Source: Porphyromonas sp. COT-239 OH1446
GTDB taxonomy: Bacteria; Bacteroidota; Bacteroidia; Bacteroidales; Porphyromonadaceae
Reading direction: 5' to 3'
Length of the DNA: 64,000 nucleotides
Assembly (NCBI RefSeq): GCF_000768875.1
Contig: NZ_JRAO01000010.1
Location: 126,759 to 190,758, forward strand
Part shown: positions 1 to 9,689 of the stretch, in pieces
Layout of the letters: each line of letters opens with the position of its first letter
Numbering within the stretch: the stretch's first letter is position 1
Notes under the pieces: generated by a model
What the model saw: only the letters and a program-made list of their open reading frames with translations
What the model was told of the DNA's origin: nothing
The model's database searches: none
Translations under genes and position numbers: made by a program

Positions 1-2226
1 GCTATTAAGGGTAGAGTTTTTTCTAAAGCAGACAAAGCTCCTATTGCTGCTGCCTCCATCGTCATTCGGACATTAGATTCTGTCGCTATCGCTGTTACCC
101 TCTCTGACGAGAGAGGAGAGTTTCAGATCACATTGCCCCCTGGCGAGGACTCTTTGCTCTTACAAGCTCATCATCTCAACTACGAGGATTATTTCTCCAA
201 AGTTAAGCGTTCGGAGATCGGAGACATCTACATGAAGGCGATCACACGAGAGCTCGCCGAGCTAGTCATTAAGGCACATCGTCCTATGGTCAGGGGACGA
301 GATGGAGCCCTATTGTACGATGCAAGAACCCTACTAGAGCGCAGCTCTGCTCTAGATGCCTATGCGATACTATCGAGGACACCAGGCATAACGCAACAGG
401 GCCAAGATCTAGTTCTTGTAGGCAGCCCACGCTATACGATAGCAATCAACGGGCAGATACCGCCAATGCCTCAAGGGCAATTGAAGCAGCTCCTTCAGAG
501 CATGCCTGCATCTCAAATTGCGTCTGTGGAAGTTTTCTATAATGCGCCCCCACAATATCATGTTCATGGAGCAGTAATCAATATCATCCTAAAAAAGAAA
601 GAGGAACGAAGCAACCTTTTGCAGGGTGAGGTATATACAACCCTACAGCACAACAAGTACCTCAACCTTAAATCAGGCATAAATCTAAACTACTCGAGAG
701 ACAAACTATCCCTATCTCTTATGTATGCATACGACGATCGTAAACAACTGCTGGACAATAGACTATTATCTCACCACTCCGTTGGTTCGTCTGTATTTGA
801 CTTCGAACAGTCCTCCAAACAGAAGGTACTACGACATGCTCATATCAGCTTCATCAACCTTGACTATAAGATTGGTTCAGGGAAACTTAGCGCAAGCTAC
901 TCAGGCCAATACACCCCCTCTATCGAAAAACATCTAGAGATAAAGGGAACAAATGCAATAGGAAATAATCAGAAAAGAGAGGATGATACTATGCACAGCC
1001 TATCATTGAGTTATACGAATGCAAATGGCTTCCAAATTGGGGCATCTCTTTTGACTTATGTCTACGGTGGTAAGCAAGACTTCTCTATAATATCTCGAAA
1101 CAGAAATCATTCATTTATATCCCATTATGGTCAGAATCTAGAAACTTATAGGGCTTACATTGACAACACTCATGCGCTCCATTACGGTTGGCAAATAAGC
1201 TATGGTCTCAATACAAGTTACACGAACGAGCGAGACTTCCAAGCCTTTCAATCAGCTAAAACTCTTGAAACAAAGGATATCAAAGAAACACTAAGAGAGT
1301 GGATATCATCTGGTTATATCAAGGTTGGGAAGAAGTTTTCCGATAGTTTTAGTCTCTCTGCATCTTTAACGGGGGAATACAGCAACTTTTCCAAGGAAAA
1401 TAGTTTTATAATAATACCTAAAGCGGACATCTCATACATTCTCAATTCGAAGAATATTTTCCAGTTTTCACTTACCTCCGGCAAAGTATATCCATCTTAT
1501 TGGGAGAAGAGGCCTTATCTAACCTCAATAGATGGTTACCTAGAGGGTAGAGGCAATCCCTATTTGATGCCTTATAATGAATATACAGCTCGCCTAAATT
1601 ATATACTCCAGCAGAGGTATGTATTTTCTCTATATCACACCTATCAACCAAGGTATGCCGTCCAACAACTCTATCAGTCCCCAATCGAACCGAAGATGAT
1701 TGCCCAAACACAAAATTGGGACTTCAATCGAACTACTGGACTATTGTCTGTAATCCCCTTCTCCCTTGCCCCAAACTTGAAGTTTAACTACACGCTTAAC
1801 CTATTTGTATCTCACGTCAAGCATGATCACTTTCATGATATGTCTTTTGATCGAATGGCCCTAACAGCCTACAACGGACTTAGTGCCACACTCGCTATAT
1901 CTAAGAAACCCAATATTATGATGGACTTAGAAGGATATTACATTGTCAATCCGATACAGGGGATTTACAATTTGAGTAGCCCATTGGGGCTGGCGATTGG
2001 GATGAGGTACACCTTTGCCAAAGGTCGTGCAACTCTAACTATGCGCTGTACTGATATTGCCAATATGATGACTCCCAAAGTGAATGTCCGTTATGGAGGG
2101 CAACATTTTAATATGCAAAACAATGCCGATACACGAGGGGTATTTATTGGACTAAAGTACAATTTCGGAGGCTATACATCAAAGCAAAGAAAGGAGATAG
2201 ATAGATCTCGATGGGGACATAACTAA
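1..2226 (+). CDS. Outer-membrane beta-barrel protein with carboxypeptidase-like N-terminal domain, 5' end missing
   Basis: The reading frame is open from base 1, so the start and signal peptide lie outside the window. The first ~75 visible residues read as a CarboxypepD-regulatory-like beta-sandwich (AIKGRVFSKADKAPIAAASI), followed by a degenerate plug-like segment (near YTIAINGQIPP and INIILKKKEE) and a long beta-strand-rich barrel ending in KYNFGG. This order matches the Bacteroidetes outer-membrane beta-barrel family (OMP_b-brl_3), relatives of TonB-dependent receptors. The substrate cannot be told. The gene is much more AT-rich than the housekeeping genes after 3700, and is followed 52 bases later by another surface-type gene, so the two may be one transcription unit acquired or evolving separately. 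Confidence 0.8.
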   Translation, partial: AIKGRVFSKADKAPIAAASIVIRTLDSVAIAVTLSDERGEFQITLPPGEDSLLLQAHHLNYEDYFSKVKRSEIGDIYMKAITRELAELVIKAHRPMVRGRDGALLYDARTLLERSSALDAYAILSRTPGITQQGQDLVLVGSPRYTIAINGQIPPMPQGQLKQLLQSMPASQIASVEVFYNAPPQYHVHGAVINIILKKKEERSNLLQGEVYTTLQHNKYLNLKSGINLNYSRDKLSLSLMYAYDDRKQLLDNRLLSHHSVGSSVFDFEQSSKQKVLRHAHISFINLDYKIGSGKLSASYSGQYTPSIEKHLEIKGTNAIGNNQKREDDTMHSLSLSYTNANGFQIGASLLTYVYGGKQDFSIISRNRNHSFISHYGQNLETYRAYIDNTHALHYGWQISYGLNTSYTNERDFQAFQSAKTLETKDIKETLREWISSGYIKVGKKFSDSFSLSASLTGEYSNFSKENSFIIIPKADISYILNSKNIFQFSLTSGKVYPSYWEKRPYLTSIDGYLEGRGNPYLMPYNEYTARLNYILQQRYVFSLYHTYQPRYAVQQLYQSPIEPKMIAQTQNWDFNRTTGLLSVIPFSLAPNLKFNYTLNLFVSHVKHDHFHDMSFDRMALTAYNGLSATLAISKKPNIMMDLEGYYIVNPIQGIYNLSSPLGLAIGMRYTFAKGRATLTMRCTDIANMMTPKVNVRYGGQHFNMQNNADTRGVFIGLKYNFGGYTSKQRKEIDRSRWGHN

Positions 2227-2278
2227 AACATTTGGAGCGAAAGAACTGGAAAAACATTTCTTTAATACCTATCCTAAA

Positions 2279-3052
2279 ATGAATTGTTTCAAGATTTCAG
2301 GCATAAGATTTAAGGGGATTGCATTTATAATTGCCCTGCTCCTCACGCATCAATTGATGGTAGGACAAGAGATGCACGACTTCAATATGGGACTTAAAAC
2401 AGATTATTCCTCATTCTCCATCCGACCTCTTAACCATGGATTCAATAATCTCATTCATAAGCATATCGACATCTCTCCAGTTCAACCTCGAGGACTTGAT
2501 TTTTGGGGATATAAAGGTTCTCTATCCCCAATAGATCTAGAAAAAAAACTCAGCCTAAACGGTTATATAATGACCGAACAGTCGTTTTTTGACAGGACTA
2601 CCGCACCTCGACTTCACAGCTGGGGGAGTCTTTCTTATGCAGCATCCCCTCATCTACTTACGCAAATTGAGGGCCTCTATCAATCTTTTTCAAATGACAG
2701 ATACAGATACGCTCTTATGGGGAGTATCCGCTACGAAACTAATGATGGATGGTCTTTAGGTGGTAAGATTAGATTTGATCAAACAAAAGGCTTGGGGGGA
2801 GGAACATATCGAGGATTATCTTTTCATCCGAGTTTGGAGTATGCTATAAATGATAGATTTTCCATCTATTCGTGCATGCATATTTCTTATTCACATCTAG
2901 AGGGTTCAACTCATTTTTCGAACACATCCCTCATCAAGTATAAACTATCCCGTAGCACCTCCCTTTTTGTTGGTACAGAGACATATTTCAATCCTAGAAC
3001 AAGGAGAGTAGTCGTCAATCCAACCGCAGGGATTGAATCTAGGGTTCGATAA
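2279..3052 (+). CDS. Small secreted, probably outer-membrane barrel-like protein of unknown function
   Basis: I do not recognise this 257-residue protein. An N-terminal signal peptide is visible (hydrophobic run IAFIIALLLTHQLMVG, cleavage probably after GQ at ~30). The rest is rich in alternating aromatic/polar stretches with recurring turns (SYAASPHLLTQIEGLY, YALMGSIRYETNDGWSLGG, SLEYAINDRFSIY), as expected for antiparallel membrane strands. It lies 52 bases after a beta-barrel gene on the same strand and shares its AT-rich composition, which suggests cotranscription and a possible partner role at the outer membrane. It ends 40 bases before a convergent gene. Function is not inferred. Confidence 0.6.
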   Translation: MNCFKISGIRFKGIAFIIALLLTHQLMVGQEMHDFNMGLKTDYSSFSIRPLNHGFNNLIHKHIDISPVQPRGLDFWGYKGSLSPIDLEKKLSLNGYIMTEQSFFDRTTAPRLHSWGSLSYAASPHLLTQIEGLYQSFSNDRYRYALMGSIRYETNDGWSLGGKIRFDQTKGLGGGTYRGLSFHPSLEYAINDRFSIYSCMHISYSHLEGSTHFSNTSLIKYKLSRSTSLFVGTETYFNPRTRRVVVNPTAGIESRVR

Positions 3053-3092
3053 GATGATTGTACCGCACTCGCATGAAGCTGCAAGGTCAAGG

Positions 3093-3632
3093 CTAGCCCT
3101 CTAGCAGCTTGATGTACTTCTTGAGCTTCTTCAAGGCCCAATCATAGTGGCTGGATGTGGCCGAAGCGCAGTAGCTTCCAAGTGTTGTCGTCCCTGTCCA
3201 ATCGAATACCCCCTTGCTAAAGAGTTCATCGTCCGAGAAGCTATTGATCAGGGACATAATCTCTTGATGGCTGGAGGAGAAGAGTCTCTTCGCTTCTCCG
3301 AGAGAAGTGCCTTGGTGCTTCTTCCAAAGCTCCACATTCATCGCCGAGTAGGTTTTCCAATTGTATGGCTCGGGGAGGAAGGGCCTATGCTCGCCTCCCC
3401 TATTAGCCTTGATCCAACGGGATAGCAACTGATGCCACTCGTACAGATGAATAAGCACATCACGCAAATTCTTATCTCTCCCCCAGTGAGCCTCCTTGCC
3501 TGCTAGGGCTATCGCCTCGGGGAAGTTCGCATTCTGACGCTCTATCCCCATATTCTTGATGAGGGTAAGGAGTTTCTCAAATTGCTGACTACTAGAGGCG
3601 ACTAGATCCGCCTTTGTCGAGGGCCTTGGCAT
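3093..3632 (-). CDS. ClbS/DfsB family four-helix-bundle protein (DUF1706)
   Basis: The 179-residue protein starts MPRPSTKADLVASSSQQFEK, which matches the conserved opening of the ClbS/DfsB family (PRP-TKA-L...F--L). The ATG at 3632 is chosen for that reason; the frame stays open upstream to 3743 but that extension has no family resemblance. Family members are small soluble helical-bundle proteins. ClbS from colibactin producers is a cyclopropane hydrolase that protects against the genotoxin, but most relatives, including those in Bacteroidetes, have no known substrate. I therefore infer only a fold-level assignment and possible self-protection or small-molecule hydrolysis. It is divergent from gltX and convergent with the AT-rich surface genes. 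Confidence 0.75.
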   Translation of the reverse strand: MPRPSTKADLVASSSQQFEKLLTLIKNMGIERQNANFPEAIALAGKEAHWGRDKNLRDVLIHLYEWHQLLSRWIKANRGGEHRPFLPEPYNWKTYSAMNVELWKKHQGTSLGEAKRLFSSSHQEIMSLINSFSDDELFSKGVFDWTGTTTLGSYCASATSSHYDWALKKLKKYIKLLEG

Positions 3633-3660
3633 GATGATATTCTCTATTGTTTCCGAAGGA

Positions 3661-3668
3661 CAAATATA
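3661..3668 (-). promoter_or_regulatory. Candidate -7 element of the ClbS-like gene
   Basis: On the reverse strand this reads TATATTTG, a full match to the Bacteroidetes -7 consensus TAnnTTTG, 28 bases before the start codon at 3632. No TTG lies at the usual 19-21-base spacing, so only the -7 box is supported. Confidence 0.45.
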
Positions 3669-3736
3669 GCTTTTATGGAGGAAAATAGGAAACCTCAAGC
3701 CTTTCATCCGCCCAAAGACACGGAAGGTCGGGAGGC

Positions 3737-3767
3737 TTGACAAGCGGGGGGAAATCGACTATCTTTG
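3737..3767 (+). promoter_or_regulatory. Bacteroidetes-type promoter of the gltX operon
   Basis: TTG at 3737-3739, a 20-base spacer and TATCTTTG at 3760-3767 match both parts of the Bacteroidetes primary sigma-factor consensus. Transcription would start near 3774, giving a ~90-base leader before the gltX ATG at 3867. Confidence 0.7.
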
Positions 3768-3866
3768 TAGATGGTTTCCCGATCGGGCTTGCCCATGGGT
3801 GAGATACACCCCTCGGCCCTACGAAGAGACCGCTTCACGGATAATATCAACCCACTCAAGAGCAAT

Positions 3867-5390
3867 ATGAGCCAAAGAAGAGTTAGGGTGCGCTTTGCCC
3901 CTAGTCCTACAGGTGCCCTCCACATCGGTGGGGTACGCACTGCCCTATACAACTACCTATTTGCCCAAGCCCACGGAGGCGATATGATCCTCCGTATCGA
4001 GGATACAGACAGCCAACGCTTCGTCCCAGGAGCAGAGGAGTACATCATCGAATCGCTCGAGTGGCTCGGGATCAAGTTCGACGAGGGGGTGAGCTACGGC
4101 GGTCCTCATGGCCCTTACCGCCAAAGCGAGCGCAGAGAGATCTACCGAGCACATGTAGATCAGTTGCTCCAGGCTGGACGAGCATACATTGCCTTCGACA
4201 CCCCCGAGGAGCTGGAGGCGAAGCGTCAGAGCATCCCCAACTTCCAGTATGATGCCTCTACTCGCCTATCCATGCGCAACTCTCTCGTCCTAGCAGCTGA
4301 GGAGGTCGAGAGGCTCATCCAGGAGGGAGAGCAATACGTTGTTCGCTTCAAGGTCGAGCCCAACGAAGAGATCATCGTCCAGGATATCATTCGCTCCGAG
4401 GTAAGCTTCAACAGCTCCATCCTCGACGACAAGGTACTCTACAAAAGTGCAGACGATCTGCCTACCTATCACCTAGCCAACATCGTAGACGACCACCTCA
4501 TGCAGATCAGCCACGTGATCCGAGGCGAGGAGTGGCTTCCCAGCTCACCTCTGCATGTGCTGCTCTACAGGGCCTTTGGCTGGGAGGATACGATGCCCCA
4601 ATTCGCTCACCTACCCCTACTGCTCAAGCCCGATGGCAATGGCAAGCTCAGCAAGAGAGACGGAGATCGCCTTGGCTTCCCAGTCTTCCCTCTCCGCTGG
4701 GTAGACCCCAAGACAGGCGAGGTGTCCTCGGGCTACAGGGAGTCCGGTTACCTGCCTGAGGCACTGGTCAATTTCGTTGCGCTCCTGGGATGGAATCCCG
4801 GCAACGAGCATGATGAGGTCATGAGCATGCAAGAGCTCATCCACCACTTCAAGCTCGACAAATGCAGCAAGGCCGGGGCTCGCTTCGACTATCAGAAGGG
4901 GCGATGGTTCAACCATCACTACCTACAGCAGGCCGACCCTGAACGTCTAGCTAGATTGCTCATGCCTCTAATCCGAGAGCAGGGCATCGAGACCACAGAG
5001 AGCTATGCTGCCCGAGTGATCGAGCTGGTGCGTGAGCGCAGCCAAACCATTCCAGAGCTTTGGGAGCAGGGATCGTTCTTCTTCCTAGCCCCTACCTCCT
5101 ACGATGAGAAGACGGTTGCCAAGCGGTGGAGGCCCGAGAGCAAGCAATGGTTCGAGGCCCTCATCGCTCTGCTAAGCCAGCAGGGCGAGCAGCTTCCTAG
5201 CCTCGAGACTGAGACTCTTGTCAAGCAATGGATCGAGACCTCGGAGCTGTCCCTCGGGGCTGTCATGAACTGCTTCCGCCTGGCCCTCGTCGGGGCATCA
5301 AGAGGGCCACATATATTCGACATCACAGCACTGCTGGGCAGGGATGAGACCATCGCTCGCCTCCAGCATGCCATCCAAGTCTTGGGCTAA
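3867..5390 (+). CDS. gltX: Glutamyl-tRNA synthetase
   Basis: Class I aminoacyl-tRNA synthetase that charges tRNA-Glu with glutamate in the cytoplasm. The HIGH signature is seen in [14 protein letters not shown] near residue 10-22 and the KMSKS equivalent as KLSKRDG near residue 259. The 507-residue length is normal for bacterial GluRS. The ATG at 3867 is preferred because [16 protein letters not shown] is the usual N-terminus; 32 in-frame upstream residues have no family match and would begin almost at the predicted transcription start. The stop overlaps the waaA start by one base (TAATG), indicating translational coupling. It probably heads the run gltX-waaA-tsaD-CinA-PDZ-S1. Confidence 0.97.
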   Translation: MSQRRVRVRFAPSPTGALHIGGVRTALYNYLFAQAHGGDMILRIEDTDSQRFVPGAEEYIIESLEWLGIKFDEGVSYGGPHGPYRQSERREIYRAHVDQLLQAGRAYIAFDTPEELEAKRQSIPNFQYDASTRLSMRNSLVLAAEEVERLIQEGEQYVVRFKVEPNEEIIVQDIIRSEVSFNSSILDDKVLYKSADDLPTYHLANIVDDHLMQISHVIRGEEWLPSSPLHVLLYRAFGWEDTMPQFAHLPLLLKPDGNGKLSKRDGDRLGFPVFPLRWVDPKTGEVSSGYRESGYLPEALVNFVALLGWNPGNEHDEVMSMQELIHHFKLDKCSKAGARFDYQKGRWFNHHYLQQADPERLARLLMPLIREQGIETTESYAARVIELVRERSQTIPELWEQGSFFFLAPTSYDEKTVAKRWRPESKQWFEALIALLSQQGEQLPSLETETLVKQWIETSELSLGAVMNCFRLALVGASRGPHIFDITALLGRDETIARLQHAIQVLG

Positions 5391-6655
5391 TGCGCATCCT
5401 CTTCGATTGGGCAGCATACCTCTACGGAGGCATACTCAGGGGCATTGCACCGCTGCACCCCAAGGCCCGTCAGATCGTACGTGGTAGACGAGAGACACTA
5501 GCTCGGATGCACTCCAGGCTAGACCCCGATCGTCCAGTCATTTGGATGCACGTCGCCTCGCTCGGGGAGTTCGAGCAGGGTCGCCCCATACTCGAGACTC
5601 TAAGGGCCGAGCATCCAGGACATCAGATCCTGCTCTCTTTCTTCAGTCCCTCGGGCTACAACAAGCGGCATGACTATGCAGGGGCCGATGCGGTAGTCTA
5701 TTACCCCTTGGACACTAAGCGAAGAGTTCGGGAGTTCCTCAATGAGGCTCGCCCTCAGATGGCGATCTTCGTCAAGTACGACCTTTGGCCTACGATGCTG
5801 CATGAGCTGCACAAGAGGGATGTACCCATCTACCTTGTCTCGGCGATCTTCCGTTCGGATCAGCTCTTCTTCCAGCCCTGGGGCAGGTGGTATCTGACCT
5901 TGCTCAAGCTCTTCGACTACATCTTCGTCCAGGACAGCACCTCGGCGAGCCTGCTGCGCGAGCGAGGGATCGACAGGATGTGTGTGGCGGGCGACACTCG
6001 CTTCGACCGAGTGCTCGCACTCAGCAAGAGCTCAGAGACGGGGCTAACCAACGAGCTGACCGACTGGGCCTCGGCACAGAAGCATCTACTCGTAGCGGGC
6101 AGTACATGGCCCAAGGATGAGGAATTGCTCGTCGCATACCTCAATACACACCCTGAGCTCTCGGCCATCATCGCCCCACACGAGCCCAGCTCTCATCATC
6201 TAGAGGCCCTTACGGCCCGTCTTGATCGACCCTACACCCTGCTCAGCCAGTGGCTCTCAGGTGAGGTAAGCCAAGGCTCAAGCTGCCTCATCGTCGATAC
6301 GATCGGGCATCTGTCCAAGCTCTATAGTTATGGTCAGATCGCCTACATCGGCGGAGGCTTCGGCCGAGGGATACACAATACCCTCGAGGCGGCAGCCTAC
6401 GGCCTCCCGGTCATCATGGGGCCTCATATGCATAAGTTTCGAGAGGCAAGCGACCTGATCAAGCAGAAGGCAGCCTTCGTTATCACCGATCTTAAGAGCC
6501 TAGGGCATCGACTGGATCGCCTCATCAGCGACGAGGCTTATAGGTCAAGGGCTTCGAGGGCGGCGAAGGCTTACGTCCAGCGAGAGGCTGGGGCTACCGA
6601 ACGTATCGTAGCCCTACTCTCGGAGGAGCTTAGGGGTAACTCGGCTAAGGCTTAA
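5390..6655 (+). CDS. waaA: 3-deoxy-D-manno-octulosonic acid (Kdo) transferase
   Basis: Inner-membrane-associated GT-B glycosyltransferase that moves Kdo from CMP-Kdo onto lipid A precursor, joining lipid A to the LPS core. Family marks include HVASLGEFEQGRP near residues 54-65, with Glu60 in the place of the catalytic base, KYDLWPTM, VAGDTRFDRV and the C-terminal domain nucleotide-binding stretch IGGGFGRGIHNTLEAAAYG. The 421-residue length is standard. It overlaps the gltX stop by one base. Together with LpxH at 15994 it shows that the organism makes lipid A. Whether the enzyme is mono- or bifunctional cannot be told from sequence alone. Confidence 0.93.
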   Translation: MRILFDWAAYLYGGILRGIAPLHPKARQIVRGRRETLARMHSRLDPDRPVIWMHVASLGEFEQGRPILETLRAEHPGHQILLSFFSPSGYNKRHDYAGADAVVYYPLDTKRRVREFLNEARPQMAIFVKYDLWPTMLHELHKRDVPIYLVSAIFRSDQLFFQPWGRWYLTLLKLFDYIFVQDSTSASLLRERGIDRMCVAGDTRFDRVLALSKSSETGLTNELTDWASAQKHLLVAGSTWPKDEELLVAYLNTHPELSAIIAPHEPSSHHLEALTARLDRPYTLLSQWLSGEVSQGSSCLIVDTIGHLSKLYSYGQIAYIGGGFGRGIHNTLEAAAYGLPVIMGPHMHKFREASDLIKQKAAFVITDLKSLGHRLDRLISDEAYRSRASRAAKAYVQREAGATERIVALLSEELRGNSAKA

Positions 6656-6695
6656 GGAATAAGCCTCGTCAAACACCATTCACCACAAAACCTTC

Positions 6696-7730
6696 ATGAC
6701 CTCAGAATATCAAGATATAGTGATCCTCGGCATAGAGAGCTCGTGCGATGACACCTCGGCCGCAGTGCTGCGAGGCAATAAGCTCCTAAGCAACGTCATT
6801 GCCTCGCAGGCTGTGCATACAGCCTACGGGGGGGTAGTCCCCGAACTGGCCTCACGGGCTCACGAGCAGAACATTGTCCCCGTAGTTAGCGAGGCCGTTC
6901 GCCGTGCAGGTCTCACCCTAGGGGATATAGATGCAATTGCCTTCACCCGAGGGCCAGGCCTCTTAGGCTCGCTGCTCGTAGGGACAAACTTCGCCAAAGG
7001 ACTCTCCCTCTCGCTCGGCAAACCCATGGTCGAGGTCAATCACCTACATGCCCATGTGCTAGCCCACTTCATCACTGAGGAAGGTGAGGAGCATGATGCT
7101 CCCAAGTTCCCCTTCCTCTGTCTGCTCGTCTCAGGTGGGAATTCGCAAATCATCCTCGTGCGGGCAGCCAATGACATGGAGATCATAGGGCAGACGATCG
7201 ACGATGCTGCTGGCGAGGCCTTCGACAAATGCGCTAAGGTCATGGGCCTAGGCTACCCAGGAGGGCCTGTAGTCAATCGTCTCGCCCATGAGGGCAACCC
7301 TAAAGCCTTCGCCTTGAGCAAGCCGAATATCCCAGGCTACGACTACAGCTTCAGCGGACTGAAGACCTCCTTCCTCTACACCCTAAGAGACGAACTAGCT
7401 CAGAACCCCAACTTCATCGAGGAACGTAAGGCTGACCTCTGCGCCTCCCTGCAAGCCACCGTCATCGAGATCTTGATGAAGAAGCTCCGTAAGGCTGCCA
7501 AGGATCTCGGCATTAAGCAAATCGCTTTGGCTGGCGGAGTATCGGCCAATACAGGTTTGAGGGCTGCCTTCGAAGATCATGCCCGTCGCTACGGCTGGAA
7601 GATCTTCATCCCCAAGTTCGCTTACACAACAGACAATGCCGCCATGGTAGCGATGAATGGCTACTTCAGCTACATCGCTGGCGAGCGATGCCCACTAGAT
7701 GCCGTGCCCTTTGCCCGAGTAACCATGTAG
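6696..7730 (+). CDS. tsaD: tRNA N6-adenosine threonylcarbamoyltransferase
   Basis: Kae1/TsaD subunit that transfers the threonylcarbamoyl group to A37 of ANN-decoding tRNAs, working with TsaB, TsaE and TsaC elsewhere in the genome. The ASKHA-fold protein shows ILGIESSCDDTSAAV at the N-terminus, the metal-binding HxxxH in NHLHAHVLAH near residues 115-119, LVSGGNSQIILV, and LAGGVSANTGLR. Length (344 residues) is typical. It starts 40 bases after waaA and ends 10 bases before the CinA-like gene, consistent with one operon. Confidence 0.96.
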   Translation: MTSEYQDIVILGIESSCDDTSAAVLRGNKLLSNVIASQAVHTAYGGVVPELASRAHEQNIVPVVSEAVRRAGLTLGDIDAIAFTRGPGLLGSLLVGTNFAKGLSLSLGKPMVEVNHLHAHVLAHFITEEGEEHDAPKFPFLCLLVSGGNSQIILVRAANDMEIIGQTIDDAAGEAFDKCAKVMGLGYPGGPVVNRLAHEGNPKAFALSKPNIPGYDYSFSGLKTSFLYTLRDELAQNPNFIEERKADLCASLQATVIEILMKKLRKAAKDLGIKQIALAGGVSANTGLRAAFEDHARRYGWKIFIPKFAYTTDNAAMVAMNGYFSYIAGERCPLDAVPFARVTM

Positions 7731-7740
7731 CTTGAGAGAG

Positions 7741-8220
7741 ATGAGACAAGCCGATCAGCTGCACCGACTGCATGAACTACTGCTGAGACAAAGGCTCAGC
7801 ATCGCCACCGCTGAGAGCTGTACCGGCGGGCAACTCTCGGCAGCCCTCACCAGCCTACCCAATGCCTCGAGCTATATGCGTGGGGGGGTAGTCGCTTACC
7901 AGGACGAGGTCAAATGTCATCTACTCTCGGTTTCGGCCCACGATCTAAAGCTATACAGTGCAGTTAGCCAGGAGGTCGCAGAGGCTATGGCACTCGGAGC
8001 TCAGAGACTGTTCGGGAGCGACCTAGCTATCGCCACGACGGGTTACGCTGGGCCAACCGCCCCCGAGGGAGAGCTCGGACTCGTATGGATCGGGCTCTAT
8101 ACCCCCCGAGGATTAACTGCCCACGCCCTGCGCCTAAATGGGGCACGCAGCCACATCTGCCAGGAGGCTACTCGAGAGGCCATCCGCCTCACCCTCGAGC
8201 AGCTTAGCGAACTCGAGTAA
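7741..8220 (+). CDS. CinA C-terminal-domain protein, nicotinamide-nucleotide amidase type
   Basis: A stand-alone 159-residue version of the CinA C-terminal domain, which in characterised members (PncC) deamidates NMN to nicotinate mononucleotide in pyridine-nucleotide recycling. Motifs seen are IATAESCTGGQLSAAL, MRGGVVAYQDEVKCHLL and IATTGYAGPTAPEG. The N-terminal molybdopterin-binding COG1058 domain of full-length CinA is absent. I start it at the ATG at 7741; a TTG nine bases upstream (7732) is in frame but less likely. It sits 10 bases after tsaD. A link to competence is not supported for this short form. Confidence 0.88.
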   Translation: MRQADQLHRLHELLLRQRLSIATAESCTGGQLSAALTSLPNASSYMRGGVVAYQDEVKCHLLSVSAHDLKLYSAVSQEVAEAMALGAQRLFGSDLAIATTGYAGPTAPEGELGLVWIGLYTPRGLTAHALRLNGARSHICQEATREAIRLTLEQLSELE

Positions 8221-8254
8221 CCCATACACCCCAACAACTATCCGACTATACGAA

Positions 8255-9688
8255 ATGACTATTAAACAATTATTTCTTCGCATCATCTGCATCCTACTGG
8301 TCGGCCTACCCACTTGGTCGGCCTCGGCCGAACGCCTACAACTCTGTTACCATGGCCTCAGACTCGAGATTAGCCAGGACAAGCACTGGGGCTATGGCCT
8401 GCCCATAATCACCTCGATCGATCGCTATAGCCCAGCCGAACACTCAGGGCTAGCCATTGGATCGATCGTCAAGCAGATCGACGGCATCGCCACCGAGGGG
8501 CTGACCCTCGAGCAGGTATATGCCATGCTAGAGAGCCCCTCACGAGAGCACGTCCTCGAAGCGACCAGCCTATCTCAAGGGGCGCAGAGCTACCTGCTCC
8601 AACGCTCATGCCGTCCTCTGGGCTCACTGTCGGAGCAGGATCTAGCACAGCTATTCGCCCACTACAGCGTCGAGGACACCCGCATGCTACTTGGGGGCTA
8701 TCCCTACACCTACAGCAGTAGTTCCATGATCGAGCCTGGCAGCCTTAGAACCTATGCCTTCGCCCCTTCGTCCGCAGAAAGCGAAGCCATAGACCGAGAG
8801 CTCAATGGGCTCATCGGAGAGATCCTCTCGAAGATGGGACTCAGAGAGACCATCGACAGCCCCGATATGCTCATCTATACAGACTATAGCCTTAACCCCA
8901 TGGAGAGCGATAGCACCTATAGCTCAGCAGGCAAGCCCTACAGCTGGAGGTTCAATACCCGAACGAGGGAGATCGACCCTCTACCACTCCTCGAGGCTAA
9001 TAGCCCGGATGCTCTAGCCCGTTACCAGCTCTCCCTCGGGATCACCTTTGTCCGCCCCGATACGACCCAGCAAACGATTTGGAGGGTAGAGGCTAGGGAA
9101 CGGCTCTCTGCTCCTCTCAACCTCGTCGAATACGCTCGCCATAGCCTCCCTACAATGCTGCGCTTCTCGCCCAAGAGTGAGCCACAAGGACAGACGACTT
9201 ACCTCATGCAAACGCTGCGTTATCAGTACACTGGCCTCATCTTCAACCGTAAAAATCTCAGTCAAATCATCGACATGGATCTAGACTCACCTGCCGCACG
9301 AGCAGGCATCCGCCCTGGGGATGTGATCCGCTCGATCAACGGGCGTCGCCTGGAGGGCAAGAGCCTCGAGGCCCTCTTCGCTGCCTACGAGAGCTTCATT
9401 GAGGAGACGAAGCCGCTTAGAGAGCAATCTGCCCCTCTCTACAATACCCCTCATGGAGATCAGGGGCTAGCTCCATGGGCCAAGGAGGCCTACACAGAGA
9501 TCGCACGACAGATCGAGCGACAGGATGACAATGCCTTCTTCGCCTACCTCTTCTCCTTCCGCCCCTGGATCCAGGAGCATACGGACGCCCCACTCCTGAT
9601 CGAGATCGAACGTCCTGGGGGGCGCTACCGCATCGAGGTCATGCCCGAGATCAGGGATGCCTCCTACATCACCCCTGTTACCCAATAA
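8255..9688 (+). CDS. Secreted protein with two PDZ domains around a DUF4136-like middle
   Basis: A 477-residue exported protein. The signal peptide is MTIKQLFLRIICILLVGLPT with cleavage after SASA near residue 24, which fixes the start at 8255. The first PDZ-like domain covers about residues 30-110 (SPAEHSGLAIGSIVKQIDG), the second about 345-405 (SPAARAGIRPGDVIRSINGR). The middle, with LRTYAFAPSS and SPDMLIYTDYSLNP, resembles the DUF4136 pattern of envelope lipoproteins. No protease catalytic domain is present, so this is probably a periplasmic binding or scaffold protein rather than an HtrA/CtpA enzyme. It is 34 bases after the CinA-like gene and ends one base before the S1 gene. Confidence 0.75.
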   Translation: MTIKQLFLRIICILLVGLPTWSASAERLQLCYHGLRLEISQDKHWGYGLPIITSIDRYSPAEHSGLAIGSIVKQIDGIATEGLTLEQVYAMLESPSREHVLEATSLSQGAQSYLLQRSCRPLGSLSEQDLAQLFAHYSVEDTRMLLGGYPYTYSSSSMIEPGSLRTYAFAPSSAESEAIDRELNGLIGEILSKMGLRETIDSPDMLIYTDYSLNPMESDSTYSSAGKPYSWRFNTRTREIDPLPLLEANSPDALARYQLSLGITFVRPDTTQQTIWRVEARERLSAPLNLVEYARHSLPTMLRFSPKSEPQGQTTYLMQTLRYQYTGLIFNRKNLSQIIDMDLDSPAARAGIRPGDVIRSINGRRLEGKSLEALFAAYESFIEETKPLREQSAPLYNTPHGDQGLAPWAKEAYTEIARQIERQDDNAFFAYLFSFRPWIQEHTDAPLLIEIERPGGRYRIEVMPEIRDASYITPVTQ

Positions 9689-9689
9689 C

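Noticed and set aside
3771-3866. N-terminal extension of GltX from an upstream in-frame ATG
   Set aside because: It begins almost at the predicted transcription start and lacks similarity to the family, whose usual start is at 3867.
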